Of a DNA stretch of 64,000 bases, positions 44,489 to 52,383 are shown one piece after another. Below the pieces are notes generated by a model. That model was not told the origin of the DNA. It was given only the letters and a program-made list of their open reading frames with translations, and ran no database searches. Each line of letters starts with the position of its first letter. Within the stretch, counting starts at the first letter, position 1. A program made the position numbers and the translations under genes. Source of the stretch: Streptomyces albidoflavus (GTDB lineage: Bacteria > Actinomycetota > Actinomycetes > Streptomycetales > Streptomycetaceae); the NCBI RefSeq assembly GCF_000719955.1, contig NZ_JOII01000006.1:372001-436000 (forward strand). The letters are read 5' to 3'.

Positions 44489-45868
44489 ATGACGGACGGT
44501 GCGCGGCCCGCCGGCTCCACCTCGGGAGCGGACGGCCCCGAAGGCGGCGAGACGGCGGACGAATGCCTCGACCGCCCCCTGCCGGAGCCCGTACGCCACC
44601 GGGTCATCGCCCTCGCCTCCGAGGGGTTCGGCTCCCTCACCCCGAGCGAACTGCCCGCACCGCTGCGGCAGTACGCCCGGTTCACCCCCAGCCGCCGCGT
44701 CAAGTTCGCCGGGAACGCGCTGGCCGCCGCCCTGGAGCACGAGCCGCTCTTCCGCCAGCGCGTCGGCGAGCGGCTGCGGGAGAACCAGGCCGAGCTGGCC
44801 GCCGCCCTGGAGGCCGGCACCGCCCCGCCCGCCGCCGACCCGCTCGACGTGGCCGCCGCTGCCTACGTGCTGCGCCCGGCCGGCTGGGTCAAGCTGGTCA
44901 CCGCCGGCGGCGAGGAGGCCCAGCGCGCCGACGCCGAGCGCGGCGGCGAGCGCGCCCGCGCCGAGGTGGCCCGGCTTCGCGAGGAGCGCGACGCGGCCCG
45001 CGCCCAGGTCCGTACCGAGACCGAGCGGCTGCGCGCCGAACTCGACCAGGCGCGCAAGCAGGCCGACGCCCTCCACCGCAAGCTGCGCAGCGCCCACAGC
45101 GACATCAAGCGCGGCGAGGCCGCCGTCCGCAAGGCCGAGGCCCGCACCGAGGAGGTACGCGCCGAGACCGCCGCCCAGCTCTCCGCCGCCGACAGCGAGA
45201 GCCGTCGGCTCAAGGCCCGGCTGGCCGAGTCCGAGGCGGCGCTGGAGGCCAGCCGCAAGGCGGCCCGCGAAGGGCGCAGCATCGAGGACATGCGGGTCCG
45301 GCTCCTCCTCGACACCGTGCTGGAGGCCTCCCAGGGGCTGCGCAGGGAACTGGCGCTGCCGCCCGCCGGTATCCACCCGGCCGACACCGTGGACGCGGTG
45401 GAGCCGGGCCGGATGACGCCGAAGGACATCGCGGCCCGCGCCCTCTCCGAGCACGACCCGGCCGTGCTCGACCAGTTGCTGGCGCTGCCCCAGGCCCATC
45501 TGGTGGTCGACGGCTACAACGTCACCAAGACCGGCTATCCCACGATGCCGCTGGAGAAGCAGCGGCTGCGGCTGCTCGGCGGCCTCTCGGCGCTGGCGGC
45601 GCAGACCGGCGCCGAGGTCACCTGCGTCTTCGACGGCGCCGAACTGGCCGCGCCGGTGCTGCTGGCGCCGCCGCGCGGGGTACGGGTCCTCTTCAGCAAG
45701 CCGGGGGTGACCGCCGACGAGCTGATCCGCCAGCTGGTGCGGGCCGAGCCGGAGGGGCGTCCGGTGACCGTGGTCTCCACCGACCGCGAGGTGGCCGACG
45801 GGATCGCGGCGGCGGGGGCCCGGCCGGTCGCCTCCGTGGTCCTCCTCAAGCGGCTCTCGCGCGGCTGA
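44489..45868 (+). CDS. Coiled-coil protein with C-terminal NYN (YacP-like) ribonuclease domain
   Basis: A 459-residue protein. Residues 40-150 form a helical N-terminal domain, 150-270 a long Arg/Glu/Ala coiled coil, and 320-459 a NYN/PIN-like domain: HLVVDGYNVTKTGYP (first acidic residue), TCVFDGAEL, VRVLFSKPGVTADELI and VVSTDREVADGI. YacP (Rae1) relatives cut mRNA on ribosomes. ATG at 44489. It lies 35 bases after the zinc-ribbon gene, so co-transcription is likely. Confidence 0.87.
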   Translation: MTDGARPAGSTSGADGPEGGETADECLDRPLPEPVRHRVIALASEGFGSLTPSELPAPLRQYARFTPSRRVKFAGNALAAALEHEPLFRQRVGERLRENQAELAAALEAGTAPPAADPLDVAAAAYVLRPAGWVKLVTAGGEEAQRADAERGGERARAEVARLREERDAARAQVRTETERLRAELDQARKQADALHRKLRSAHSDIKRGEAAVRKAEARTEEVRAETAAQLSAADSESRRLKARLAESEAALEASRKAAREGRSIEDMRVRLLLDTVLEASQGLRRELALPPAGIHPADTVDAVEPGRMTPKDIAARALSEHDPAVLDQLLALPQAHLVVDGYNVTKTGYPTMPLEKQRLRLLGGLSALAAQTGAEVTCVFDGAELAAPVLLAPPRGVRVLFSKPGVTADELIRQLVRAEPEGRPVTVVSTDREVADGIAAAGARPVASVVLLKRLSRG

Positions 45869-46204
45869 GGGTGGCGGGGGCGGTGCGGCCGGGGTGGCGC
45901 CGAGTACCGCCAACTTCCGTCGGTATCCCGTAAGTCGGCCAAGTGGCAGTCGGGCGCAAATGACCGACTTTGACAGCTCCTTCACGCGACGCCCTGTCAA
46001 CCTCCCATGACTGACCGTGGATTCTTCGCAACGAAGCCAGGATGTGGCCGAGATTTTTCCTCACAGGATTTGAACTGATCACAAGGAGGTCACTAAGGTC
46101 GGCCCGAACCTCCGATCGGTTGATCACCCACCCGGGGTGACAGCGGAGGTACCCGCCCACCGGGTTCGTCGGTAGGCGGCTGAAGGAAGAAGGAGCTCGC
46201 CTTC
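45869..46204 (+). promoter_or_regulatory. Promoter and structured leader of the first NlpC/P60 gene
   Basis: No gene is supported in this 336-base gap. TTGAAC (46070-46075) and TAAGGT (46094-46099), 18 bases apart, form a good promoter giving a leader of about 100 bases. The leader holds two small hairpins, TCACCC/GGGTGA near 46123-46140 and ACCCG/CGGGT near 46153-46167, then AAGGAG before the GTG. Confidence 0.55.
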
Positions 46205-47233
46205 GTGGCGTCCCACCGTCGACCCAAGCAGCCGAGCCGCACCCGCGTGACCGTGCTCACCGCGACCGCCGCCGCTGCCGTGGCACTCACCTCCCAGACC
46301 GCGCACGCCGACCCCAAGCCGTCCAAGACGGAGGTCAAGGCGAAGGTCGACAAGCTGTACGAGGAGGCCGAGAAGGCGTCCGAGAAGTACAACGGCGCCA
46401 AGGAGAAGCAGGACAAGCTGGAGGGCCAGATAGGCAACCTCCAGGACAAGGTCGCCCGTGGCCAGGAGGAGCTGAACGAGCTGCGCCAGGCGCTCGGTTC
46501 GGCCGCCAGCGCCCAGTACCGCACCGGCGGCATCGACCCCTCGCTGCAGCTCTTCCTCTCCGCCGACCCGGACGACTACCTGGACAAGGCGTCCGCGCTC
46601 GACCAGCTCAGCTCCAAGCAGGCCGAGGGCGTCAAGAAGATCCAGGCCAAGCAGCGCGACCTCGCGCAGCAGCGCCAGGAGGCCCAGGCCAAGCTCCAGG
46701 ACCTCAGCGACACCCGCAAGGAACTCGGCGACAAGAAGAAGAAGGTCCAGGGGAAGCTCGCCGACGCGCAGAAGCTCCTCAACAGCCTCACCGCCGCCGA
46801 GCGCGCCGAGCTCCAGCAGGAGGAGGAGCGCGCCAGCCGCTCCGCCGGTGACCGTGTGGAGCTCGGGGACGCCGTCCCCGCCTCGAACCGCGGTGCCGCC
46901 GCCCTGGCCGCCGCCAAGTCCAAGGTCGGCACGCCCTACGTCTGGGGCGCCACCGGACCCAACTCCTTCGACTGCTCGGGCCTCACCTCCTGGGCCTTCG
47001 CGCAGGCCGGCTACACCATCCCGCGCATGTCGCAGGACCAGGCCAACGCCGGCACCCGGATCGGCTCGCAGAGCGCCCTCAAGCCCGGCGACCTGGTCAT
47101 CTTCTACAGCGACCTGCACCACGTCGGCTTCTACGCGGGCAACGGCCAGGTGCTGCACGCCCCGAAGCCCGGCGCCAACGTGCGCTACGAGTCGATCAAC
47201 AACATGCCGTACATGTTCGGCGTCCGTATCTGA
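46205..47233 (+). CDS. Secreted NlpC/P60 peptidoglycan endopeptidase
   Basis: A 342-residue exported cysteine peptidase. The signal peptide ends at AHA-DPKP (about residue 36), a long coiled coil covers residues 40-205, and the C-terminal NlpC/P60 domain has C257 in FDCSGLTSWAF with histidines in DLHHVGFYAGNG and VLHAPKPG. It resembles RipA/PcsB-type hydrolases, in which the coiled coil restrains the catalytic domain. A second gene of the same length and layout follows. Confidence 0.93.
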   Translation: MASHRRPKQPSRTRVTVLTATAAAAVALTSQTAHADPKPSKTEVKAKVDKLYEEAEKASEKYNGAKEKQDKLEGQIGNLQDKVARGQEELNELRQALGSAASAQYRTGGIDPSLQLFLSADPDDYLDKASALDQLSSKQAEGVKKIQAKQRDLAQQRQEAQAKLQDLSDTRKELGDKKKKVQGKLADAQKLLNSLTAAERAELQQEEERASRSAGDRVELGDAVPASNRGAAALAAAKSKVGTPYVWGATGPNSFDCSGLTSWAFAQAGYTIPRMSQDQANAGTRIGSQSALKPGDLVIFYSDLHHVGFYAGNGQVLHAPKPGANVRYESINNMPYMFGVRI

Positions 47234-47254
47234 CGCACGGACACCACGGACACG

Positions 47255-47290
47255 CGCGAGCCGGAGGGGCCAGGACCCCTCCGGCTCGCG
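47255..47290 (+). terminator. Terminator after the first NlpC/P60 gene
   Basis: A perfect 15-bp stem (47255-47269 and 47276-47290) with a 6-base loop. Confidence 0.85.
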
Positions 47291-47436
47291 GCCGTTCGCA
47301 CCCGTCCGGCCCTCCCCGCGCCACCCCCGGCCGACACCGCCCGAACGAGGGAATCCCCGTGGCTCGTGTCGCCCCGCGACTCCGCCGGTGACCTGCGGAT
47401 GTGGCACAACGCCCCGATTTGCCCCACCCGAGGTCG

Positions 47437-47466
47437 TTGGAGCACGGGTGATCGCCCCGCTACTGT
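47437..47466 (+). promoter_or_regulatory. Promoter of the second NlpC/P60 gene
   Basis: TTGGAG and TACTGT are 18 bases apart, giving a leader of about 55 bases. The spacing matches the promoter of the first paralogue. Confidence 0.5.
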
Positions 47467-47527
47467 CTGCCGCGCACTTCCCCGCCAAGGCCGGGGGAGA
47501 CTTCAGCGGAGGGGAGAACGGCTTCCA

Positions 47528-48556
47528 GTGGGGTCCCACCGACACACCGGTACGTCGCACACCGCACGCCACGCCCGAGGCGTGACCGCCGCCACCGCGC
47601 TGTCCGCGGCGGCGGCCACCGCGGCCGCCACGCTCGGCGGCGCCGCCCCGGCCGAGGCCAAGCCCGAGCCGGCCGCCACCCGGGCCTCCGTGGAGCGGCT
47701 GCTCACCGAGGCCGAGCGGGCCACCGAGGCCTTCAACAAGGCCGACGAGCGCACCGGCGCCCTGCGCGCCGAACTCCGCCGCACCCAGGACCGGGTGGCA
47801 CGCGGCCAGGACCGGGTCAACACCATGCGCGGCGCCCTCGGCGCGCTCGCCGGGGCCCAGTACCGCAGCGGCGGCGTCGACCCGGCGCTGGAGCTGATCT
47901 TCTCCGCCGACCCCGAGCAGTACCTGGAGAAGGCCGCCACCCTGGACCGGATCAGCCTGCGCCGGGCCGGTGAACTCAACCGCCTCACCCAGGCCCAGCG
48001 ACTGCTCACCCAGGAGCGCGCCGAGGCCGCCGCCACCCTCGCCGAACTCACCCGCAGCCGGGCCGCCACCGCCCGCCACAAGCGGACCGTCGAGGCCAAA
48101 CTGGCCCGCGCCCGCGCCCTGCTCGCGGCCCTGCCCGACGGCGAGCGCGACGCCCACGACCGGCGCGCCTCCCGGTCCGCCCGGCCCGACCTCGGCGGCA
48201 TCGCCCTCTCCGGCCGCGCCGGCACCGCCGTGGCCGCCGCCCAGCGCGCCCTGGGCAAGCCCTACGTCTGGGGCGCCAACGGCCCCGGCGGCTTCGACTG
48301 CTCCGGCCTCATGCAGTGGGCCTACGCCCAGGCGGGCGTCGGACTCCCGCGCACCTCGCAGGCCCAGCGGAACGCCGGACAGCACGTGCCGCTCTCCCAG
48401 GCCCGCCCCGGCGACCTCGTCACCTACCGCGCCGACGCCAGCCACGTCGGCATGTACGTCGGCAACGGCCAGGTCATCCACGCCCCCTACCCGGGCGCCT
48501 CGGTCCGCTACGACCCGGTCGGCATGATGCCGATCGCCTCCGTCACCCGGGTCTGA
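47528..48556 (+). CDS. Secreted NlpC/P60 peptidoglycan endopeptidase, paralogue
   Basis: A 342-residue paralogue of the preceding gene with the same order: signal peptide (ALSAAAATAAATLGGAAPAEA), coiled coil with the shared ...AQYRSGGVDPALELIFSADPEQYLEKA block, and NlpC/P60 domain with C258 in FDCSGLMQWAYA, DASHVGMYVGNG and VIHAPYPG. GTG at 47528 follows GGAGGGGAG. The frame is open from 47366, but that start has no ribosome site and lies upstream of the likely promoter. It has its own promoter and is separated from the first copy by a terminator. Confidence 0.92.
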   Translation: MGSHRHTGTSHTARHARGVTAATALSAAAATAAATLGGAAPAEAKPEPAATRASVERLLTEAERATEAFNKADERTGALRAELRRTQDRVARGQDRVNTMRGALGALAGAQYRSGGVDPALELIFSADPEQYLEKAATLDRISLRRAGELNRLTQAQRLLTQERAEAAATLAELTRSRAATARHKRTVEAKLARARALLAALPDGERDAHDRRASRSARPDLGGIALSGRAGTAVAAAQRALGKPYVWGANGPGGFDCSGLMQWAYAQAGVGLPRTSQAQRNAGQHVPLSQARPGDLVTYRADASHVGMYVGNGQVIHAPYPGASVRYDPVGMMPIASVTRV

Positions 48557-48595
48557 CCACGGGCCGGGTCCGCGCGGCCCGTACGATCGGCGACC

Positions 48596-49780
48596 GTGAC
48601 CGAAGCCCAGGGCCTCCCCGGGCGGCGCCGGGCGGCCCGCCTCGGGCTCGCCGCACTGCTGGCGGCGGGGTGCGCCCCCGCCTCCGGCCCGCCCCCGCCC
48701 GGCCAGGCGGCGGCCGCCGCCCTGCTCGGCCGGCGCGCCGCCGCCCTGCGGGAGCGCGACCCCGCCGCCTGGAGCGCCACCAGCACCGGCGGCACCGGAC
48801 AGGACAGCCTCTGGGCCCGGCTCGCCGGGGTCCCGCTCGCGGGCTGGGCGTACCGGGTCACCGGGGTCCGGGCCGGTGACGCGACCGCCACCGTCGAGGC
48901 CACCCTGCGGTACCGCCTGCGGGGCGAGGACCCGGCGCCCGCCACCGCCCGGCGCCTCCTCGCCCTCGTCCGCCACGAGGGCCGCTGGCGGGTCCGCTCC
49001 GAAGAGGCCGCGCCGGGCGCCGCCCAGCTCCTCTGGGACCAGGGCCCCGTCCGCGCCCGGCGGGGAAGCTGGGGGCTGGTCCTCGGCACCGGGAGCGCCG
49101 GGGAGCTGGCGGCGTTCGCCCGGCTCGCCGAGCGGGCCGTACCCGTCGCCGACGAGGCCTGGGGCGGCGACTGGCCCCGCCGGGTCGTCGTCCTCGTCCC
49201 CGGCTCGCTGGCCGGGACCGCCGCGCTGCTCGGCGGGGAGCCCGACGCCTACCGGGGCGTCGCCGCCGTCACCACCGGATCGCCCGAGCCCGGCACCCCG
49301 GCCGACCGGATCGTCGTCAACCCCGAGGCGTACCGCGAACTGGACGCCCGGGGGAAGCAGTTCGTCCTCACCCACGAGACCGTGCACGTCGCCACCCGGA
49401 GCGTGACCGGCCCCGCCACCCCGCTCTGGCTCTCCGAGGGCTTCGCCGACCTGGCCGCGCACCGGGCCGCCCCGCGCCCCCTCGCCGCCGCCGCGCCCGC
49501 GCTGACCGCCGCCGTGGCCCGGGGTGAGGTGCCGCGCGCCCTCCCGGACGACGCCGCCTTCGCCTTCGACGGGGACAGCGGCGCGCTGGACCGGGCCTAC
49601 GAGGGCGGCTGGCTCGCCTGCCGCCTGCTCGCCGACCGGTGGGGCGAGGAGCGGCTGCGCGCCTTCTACCGGGCCGCCGGGACCCGCGGCGGGCAGGCCG
49701 CCTTCCGCGAGGTGCTGGGCACCACCCGGGCGGAGTTCACGGCTGCCTGGCGGGCGTACCTCCGGGAGAAGCTGGGCTGA
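48596..49780 (+). CDS. Lipoprotein with HExxH metalloprotease-like domain
   Basis: A 394-residue exported protein with lipobox LAAGC (C26) after an Arg-rich n-region. The C-terminal part carries H260-E-T-V-H264 and downstream LSEGFADL (E281), the layout of gluzincin-type (peptidase MA-like) zinc proteases. The N-terminal part resembles a small NTF2-like domain. The substrate is unknown. TACGAT lies 8 bases before the GTG, suggesting leaderless translation. Its last 44 bases overlap the convergent glycosyltransferase gene. Confidence 0.83.
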   Translation: MTEAQGLPGRRRAARLGLAALLAAGCAPASGPPPPGQAAAAALLGRRAAALRERDPAAWSATSTGGTGQDSLWARLAGVPLAGWAYRVTGVRAGDATATVEATLRYRLRGEDPAPATARRLLALVRHEGRWRVRSEEAAPGAAQLLWDQGPVRARRGSWGLVLGTGSAGELAAFARLAERAVPVADEAWGGDWPRRVVVLVPGSLAGTAALLGGEPDAYRGVAAVTTGSPEPGTPADRIVVNPEAYRELDARGKQFVLTHETVHVATRSVTGPATPLWLSEGFADLAAHRAAPRPLAAAAPALTAAVARGEVPRALPDDAAFAFDGDSGALDRAYEGGWLACRLLADRWGEERLRAFYRAAGTRGGQAAFREVLGTTRAEFTAAWRAYLREKLG

Positions 49781-51032
49781 GCCCCTCCGGCGTGGCACCG
49801 GCCGCGCCGGGCACCGTACGGCGCCACAGCGCCCGGCCCGCCAGCAGGCAGGCCGCCACCAGCAGGCCGTTGCGGACCAGCATCACCCCCACCCCCAGCG
49901 GCGTGCTGCCCACCACGTCGCCGAAGAAGACCGGGAACTCCAGCACCGTCACCGCCGAGGCGGCCACCACCAGCACGGCGGGCCGCGTCATCCCGCTCCC
50001 GGCGAAGAGCAGGCAGACCGCCGCCAGCGCCACCAACCACAGCAGGTACTGCGGGCTGATCACCCGGCTCGTCGTGGTGAAGAGCAGCACCGCCGTGAAC
50101 GCCGCGTCGGCCGTCGTGCCCGCCGCGAACACCCGCGCCCGCAGCCGCCAGTACACCAGCCACCCCAGCGCCACCACCGACAGCAGCTGCGCCGCCAGGC
50201 TCACCCCGGCCACCCCCGGGCCCAGGAACTCCAGCGAGCCGTAGTGCAGCTGGACCTCGCCCTGCCAGCCGAAGTACCGCGCCACATGGAAGACCAGCGC
50301 CCCCAGCGACTCCACCTCGGTGCCCCGGTCGCGCTGGGCCGTCAGGAAGACCAGCGCGTTCGGCATCGCGACTGCGAACGCCGCCAGCACCACCGCGCCG
50401 GTCACCGCCGCCGACACCCAGACCCGCCGCACCGCGCCCCGCGCCACCCCGATCAGCAGCAGCGCCGGCCACACCTTCAGCAGCGCCCCGAACGCCACCA
50501 GCGCCCCCATGAGCCGGGGCCGGCCCACCCCGGCCACCAGCGCCGCCACCGCGACCGCCGCCACCATCAGGTCGTAGCGCGCGTACGCCGTCGGGCCGAG
50601 CAGCACCACCCCGGCCACCCAGACCCACACCCCGCGCCGCGAGCGGTCCGGGCCGTGCGAGGCGCGCAGCAGCAGTGTGAGGACCACCGCGTCGGCCAGC
50701 AGCACCAGGACGAAGAAGGCGTGCGCGTACTCCAGGAACGGCAGCAGGGCGGGGGAGAGGATCGCCAGCGCCGCCGCGGGCGGGTACTGCCAGGTCACGT
50801 CGTCGGCCGGGAAGGCGCCGGTGGACAGGACGCCGTACCAGTTCCGGTAGATGACCGAGACGTCGACCGTGACGTCCGGTCCCGGCACCACCCAGACCTG
50901 GAGGACGCAGAGCAGCAGCGCCGCCCGGGTCGCCGCCCAGACCGCCACCGGGGCCAGGACGCCCGCCGTCGGCGGGGGCCGGTCCCCGCCCGTGGCACCC
51001 CTCGTCGCGGTGGCGTCCGTCGTCGCCGTCAT
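49737..51032 (-). CDS. GT87/DUF2029-like polyprenol-dependent glycosyltransferase
   Basis: A 431-residue membrane protein with about ten helices. The early extracytoplasmic loop VDVSVIYRNWYGVLSTGAFPADDVTWQYPPAAA carries the acidic residue and QYPP pattern of GT-C mannosyltransferases acting on decaprenyl-phosphate sugars. LTAQRDRGTEVESL and SRVISPQYLLWLVA follow. The role is probably in glycolipid or cell-envelope glycan assembly. ATG at 51030-51032 directly follows GAGGAG. It is divergent from the PimB-like gene. Confidence 0.82.
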   Translation of the reverse strand: MTATTDATATRGATGGDRPPPTAGVLAPVAVWAATRAALLLCVLQVWVVPGPDVTVDVSVIYRNWYGVLSTGAFPADDVTWQYPPAAALAILSPALLPFLEYAHAFFVLVLLADAVVLTLLLRASHGPDRSRRGVWVWVAGVVLLGPTAYARYDLMVAAVAVAALVAGVGRPRLMGALVAFGALLKVWPALLLIGVARGAVRRVWVSAAVTGAVVLAAFAVAMPNALVFLTAQRDRGTEVESLGALVFHVARYFGWQGEVQLHYGSLEFLGPGVAGVSLAAQLLSVVALGWLVYWRLRARVFAAGTTADAAFTAVLLFTTTSRVISPQYLLWLVALAAVCLLFAGSGMTRPAVLVVAASAVTVLEFPVFFGDVVGSTPLGVGVMLVRNGLLVAACLLAGRALWRRTVPGAAGATPEGLSPASPGGTPARQP

Positions 51033-51150
51033 CTCCTCGCGTCCCCTCGTCGCCGTACGGGACCAGCCATGATGCCCTTCGGGCCGCCCGGGCCACCATC
51101 GGACACGGCCGTGGCGCCGCGCCCTGGACCGTTGGGTACTGTCGGGCGCG

Positions 51151-52293
51151 ATGGACAAGACCCTGATCGTGACCAACGACTTCCCGCCGCGCCCCGGCGG
51201 CATCCAGGCGTTCCTGCACAACATGGCGCTGCGCCTGGACCCGGACCGGATCGTCGTCTACGCCTCCACCTGGAAGCGCGGGCGGGAGGGCGCCGAGGCC
51301 ACCGCCGCCTTCGACGCCGAACAGCCCTTCCCCGTCGTCCGCGACCGCACCACGATGCTGCTGCCCACCCCGGCCGCCACCCGGCGCGCCACCGGGCTGC
51401 TCCGGGAGCACGGCTGCACCTCCGTGTGGTTCGGCGCCGCCGCCCCGCTCGGGCTGATGGCGCCCGCGCTGCGCCGCGCCGGCGCCGGGCGGCTGGTCGC
51501 CACCACCCACGGCCACGAGGCCGGCTGGGCCCAACTGCCGGGCGCGCGCAGCCTGTTGCGACGGATCGGGCAGTCCACGGACACGATCACCTACCTCGGC
51601 GAGTACACCCGCTCGCGGATCGCCCGGGCGCTCACCCCCGAGGCCGCCGCCCGCATGGCGCACCTGCCGCCGGGCGTCGACGAGAAGACCTTCCACCCGG
51701 ACAGCGGCGGCGACGCCGTCCGCGCCCGCCTCGGCCTCACCGACCGGCCCGTCGTCGTCTGCGTCTCCCGCCTGGTCCCCCGCAAGGGCCAGGACACGCT
51801 GATCAAGGCGATGCCCCGGGTGCTGGCCGCGCAGCCCGAGGCGGTCCTGCTGATCGTCGGCGGCGGCCCGTACGAGAAGGAGCTGCGCGCCCTCGCCGAG
51901 ACCACCGGCGTGGCACGCTCCGTCCACTTCACCGGCCCCGTCCCCTGGTCCGAACTCCCCGCCCACTACGGCGCGGGCGACGTCTTCGCCATGCCCTGCC
52001 GTACCCGGCGCGGCGGCCTGGATGTCGAAGGGCTCGGCATCGTCTACCTGGAGGCGTCCGCCACCGGGCTGCCCGTGGTCGCCGGGGACTCCGGCGGCGC
52101 CCCCGACGCCGTCCTCGACGGCGAGACCGGCTGGGTGGTGCGCGGCACCCGCCCCGAGGACGTGGCCGACCGGCTCACCACCCTCCTCGCCGACCCCGCC
52201 CTGCGCGCCGCCATGGGCGAACGCGGCCGCGCCTGGGTCGAGTCCACCTGGCGCTGGGACCTCCTCGCCGACCGGCTCCGCGCGCTGCTCTGA
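51151..52293 (+). CDS. pimB: GT4 glycosyltransferase, PimB-like
   Basis: A 380-residue GT-B enzyme resembling the GDP-mannose-dependent PimB' that adds the second mannose to phosphatidylinositol mannosides. TNDFPPRPGGIQAFL is the N-terminal acceptor-domain signature. VVCVSRLVPRKGQDTLI and DVEGLGIVYLEASATGLPVV (E-x7-E type) form the nucleotide-sugar site. TACTGT lies 8 bases before the ATG, so the mRNA may be leaderless. A hairpin follows the stop. MgtA-type mannosyltransferase is an alternative. Confidence 0.85.
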   Translation: MDKTLIVTNDFPPRPGGIQAFLHNMALRLDPDRIVVYASTWKRGREGAEATAAFDAEQPFPVVRDRTTMLLPTPAATRRATGLLREHGCTSVWFGAAAPLGLMAPALRRAGAGRLVATTHGHEAGWAQLPGARSLLRRIGQSTDTITYLGEYTRSRIARALTPEAAARMAHLPPGVDEKTFHPDSGGDAVRARLGLTDRPVVVCVSRLVPRKGQDTLIKAMPRVLAAQPEAVLLIVGGGPYEKELRALAETTGVARSVHFTGPVPWSELPAHYGAGDVFAMPCRTRRGGLDVEGLGIVYLEASATGLPVVAGDSGGAPDAVLDGETGWVVRGTRPEDVADRLTTLLADPALRAAMGERGRAWVESTWRWDLLADRLRALL

Positions 52294-52323
52294 GCCGCGA
52301 GACCCGAGCCCCGAGCCGGTACG

Positions 52324-52363
52324 CCGAGGGCCCGCCCCCCTGTCGCAGGGGGCGGGCCCTCGG
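52324..52363. terminator. Bidirectional terminator between pimB and the acyl-CoA ligase gene
   Basis: Perfect 16-bp arms (52324-52339 and 52348-52363, CCGAGGGCCCGCCCCC and complement). Confidence 0.85.
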
Positions 52364-52383
52364 TCTCGTGCACGCGCGGGAGG

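Noticed and set aside
46100..46204. c-di-AMP (ydaO-type) riboswitch upstream of the NlpC/P60 gene
   Set aside because: Cell-wall hydrolase genes in Streptomyces often have one, but I could not find the expected core strings. Only two small hairpins are visible.
46124..49798. 1224-codon open frame opposite the NlpC/P60 genes
   Set aside because: Its protein is Gly/Ala/Val-rich with no recognisable fold, and the plus-strand genes have signal peptides and catalytic residues.
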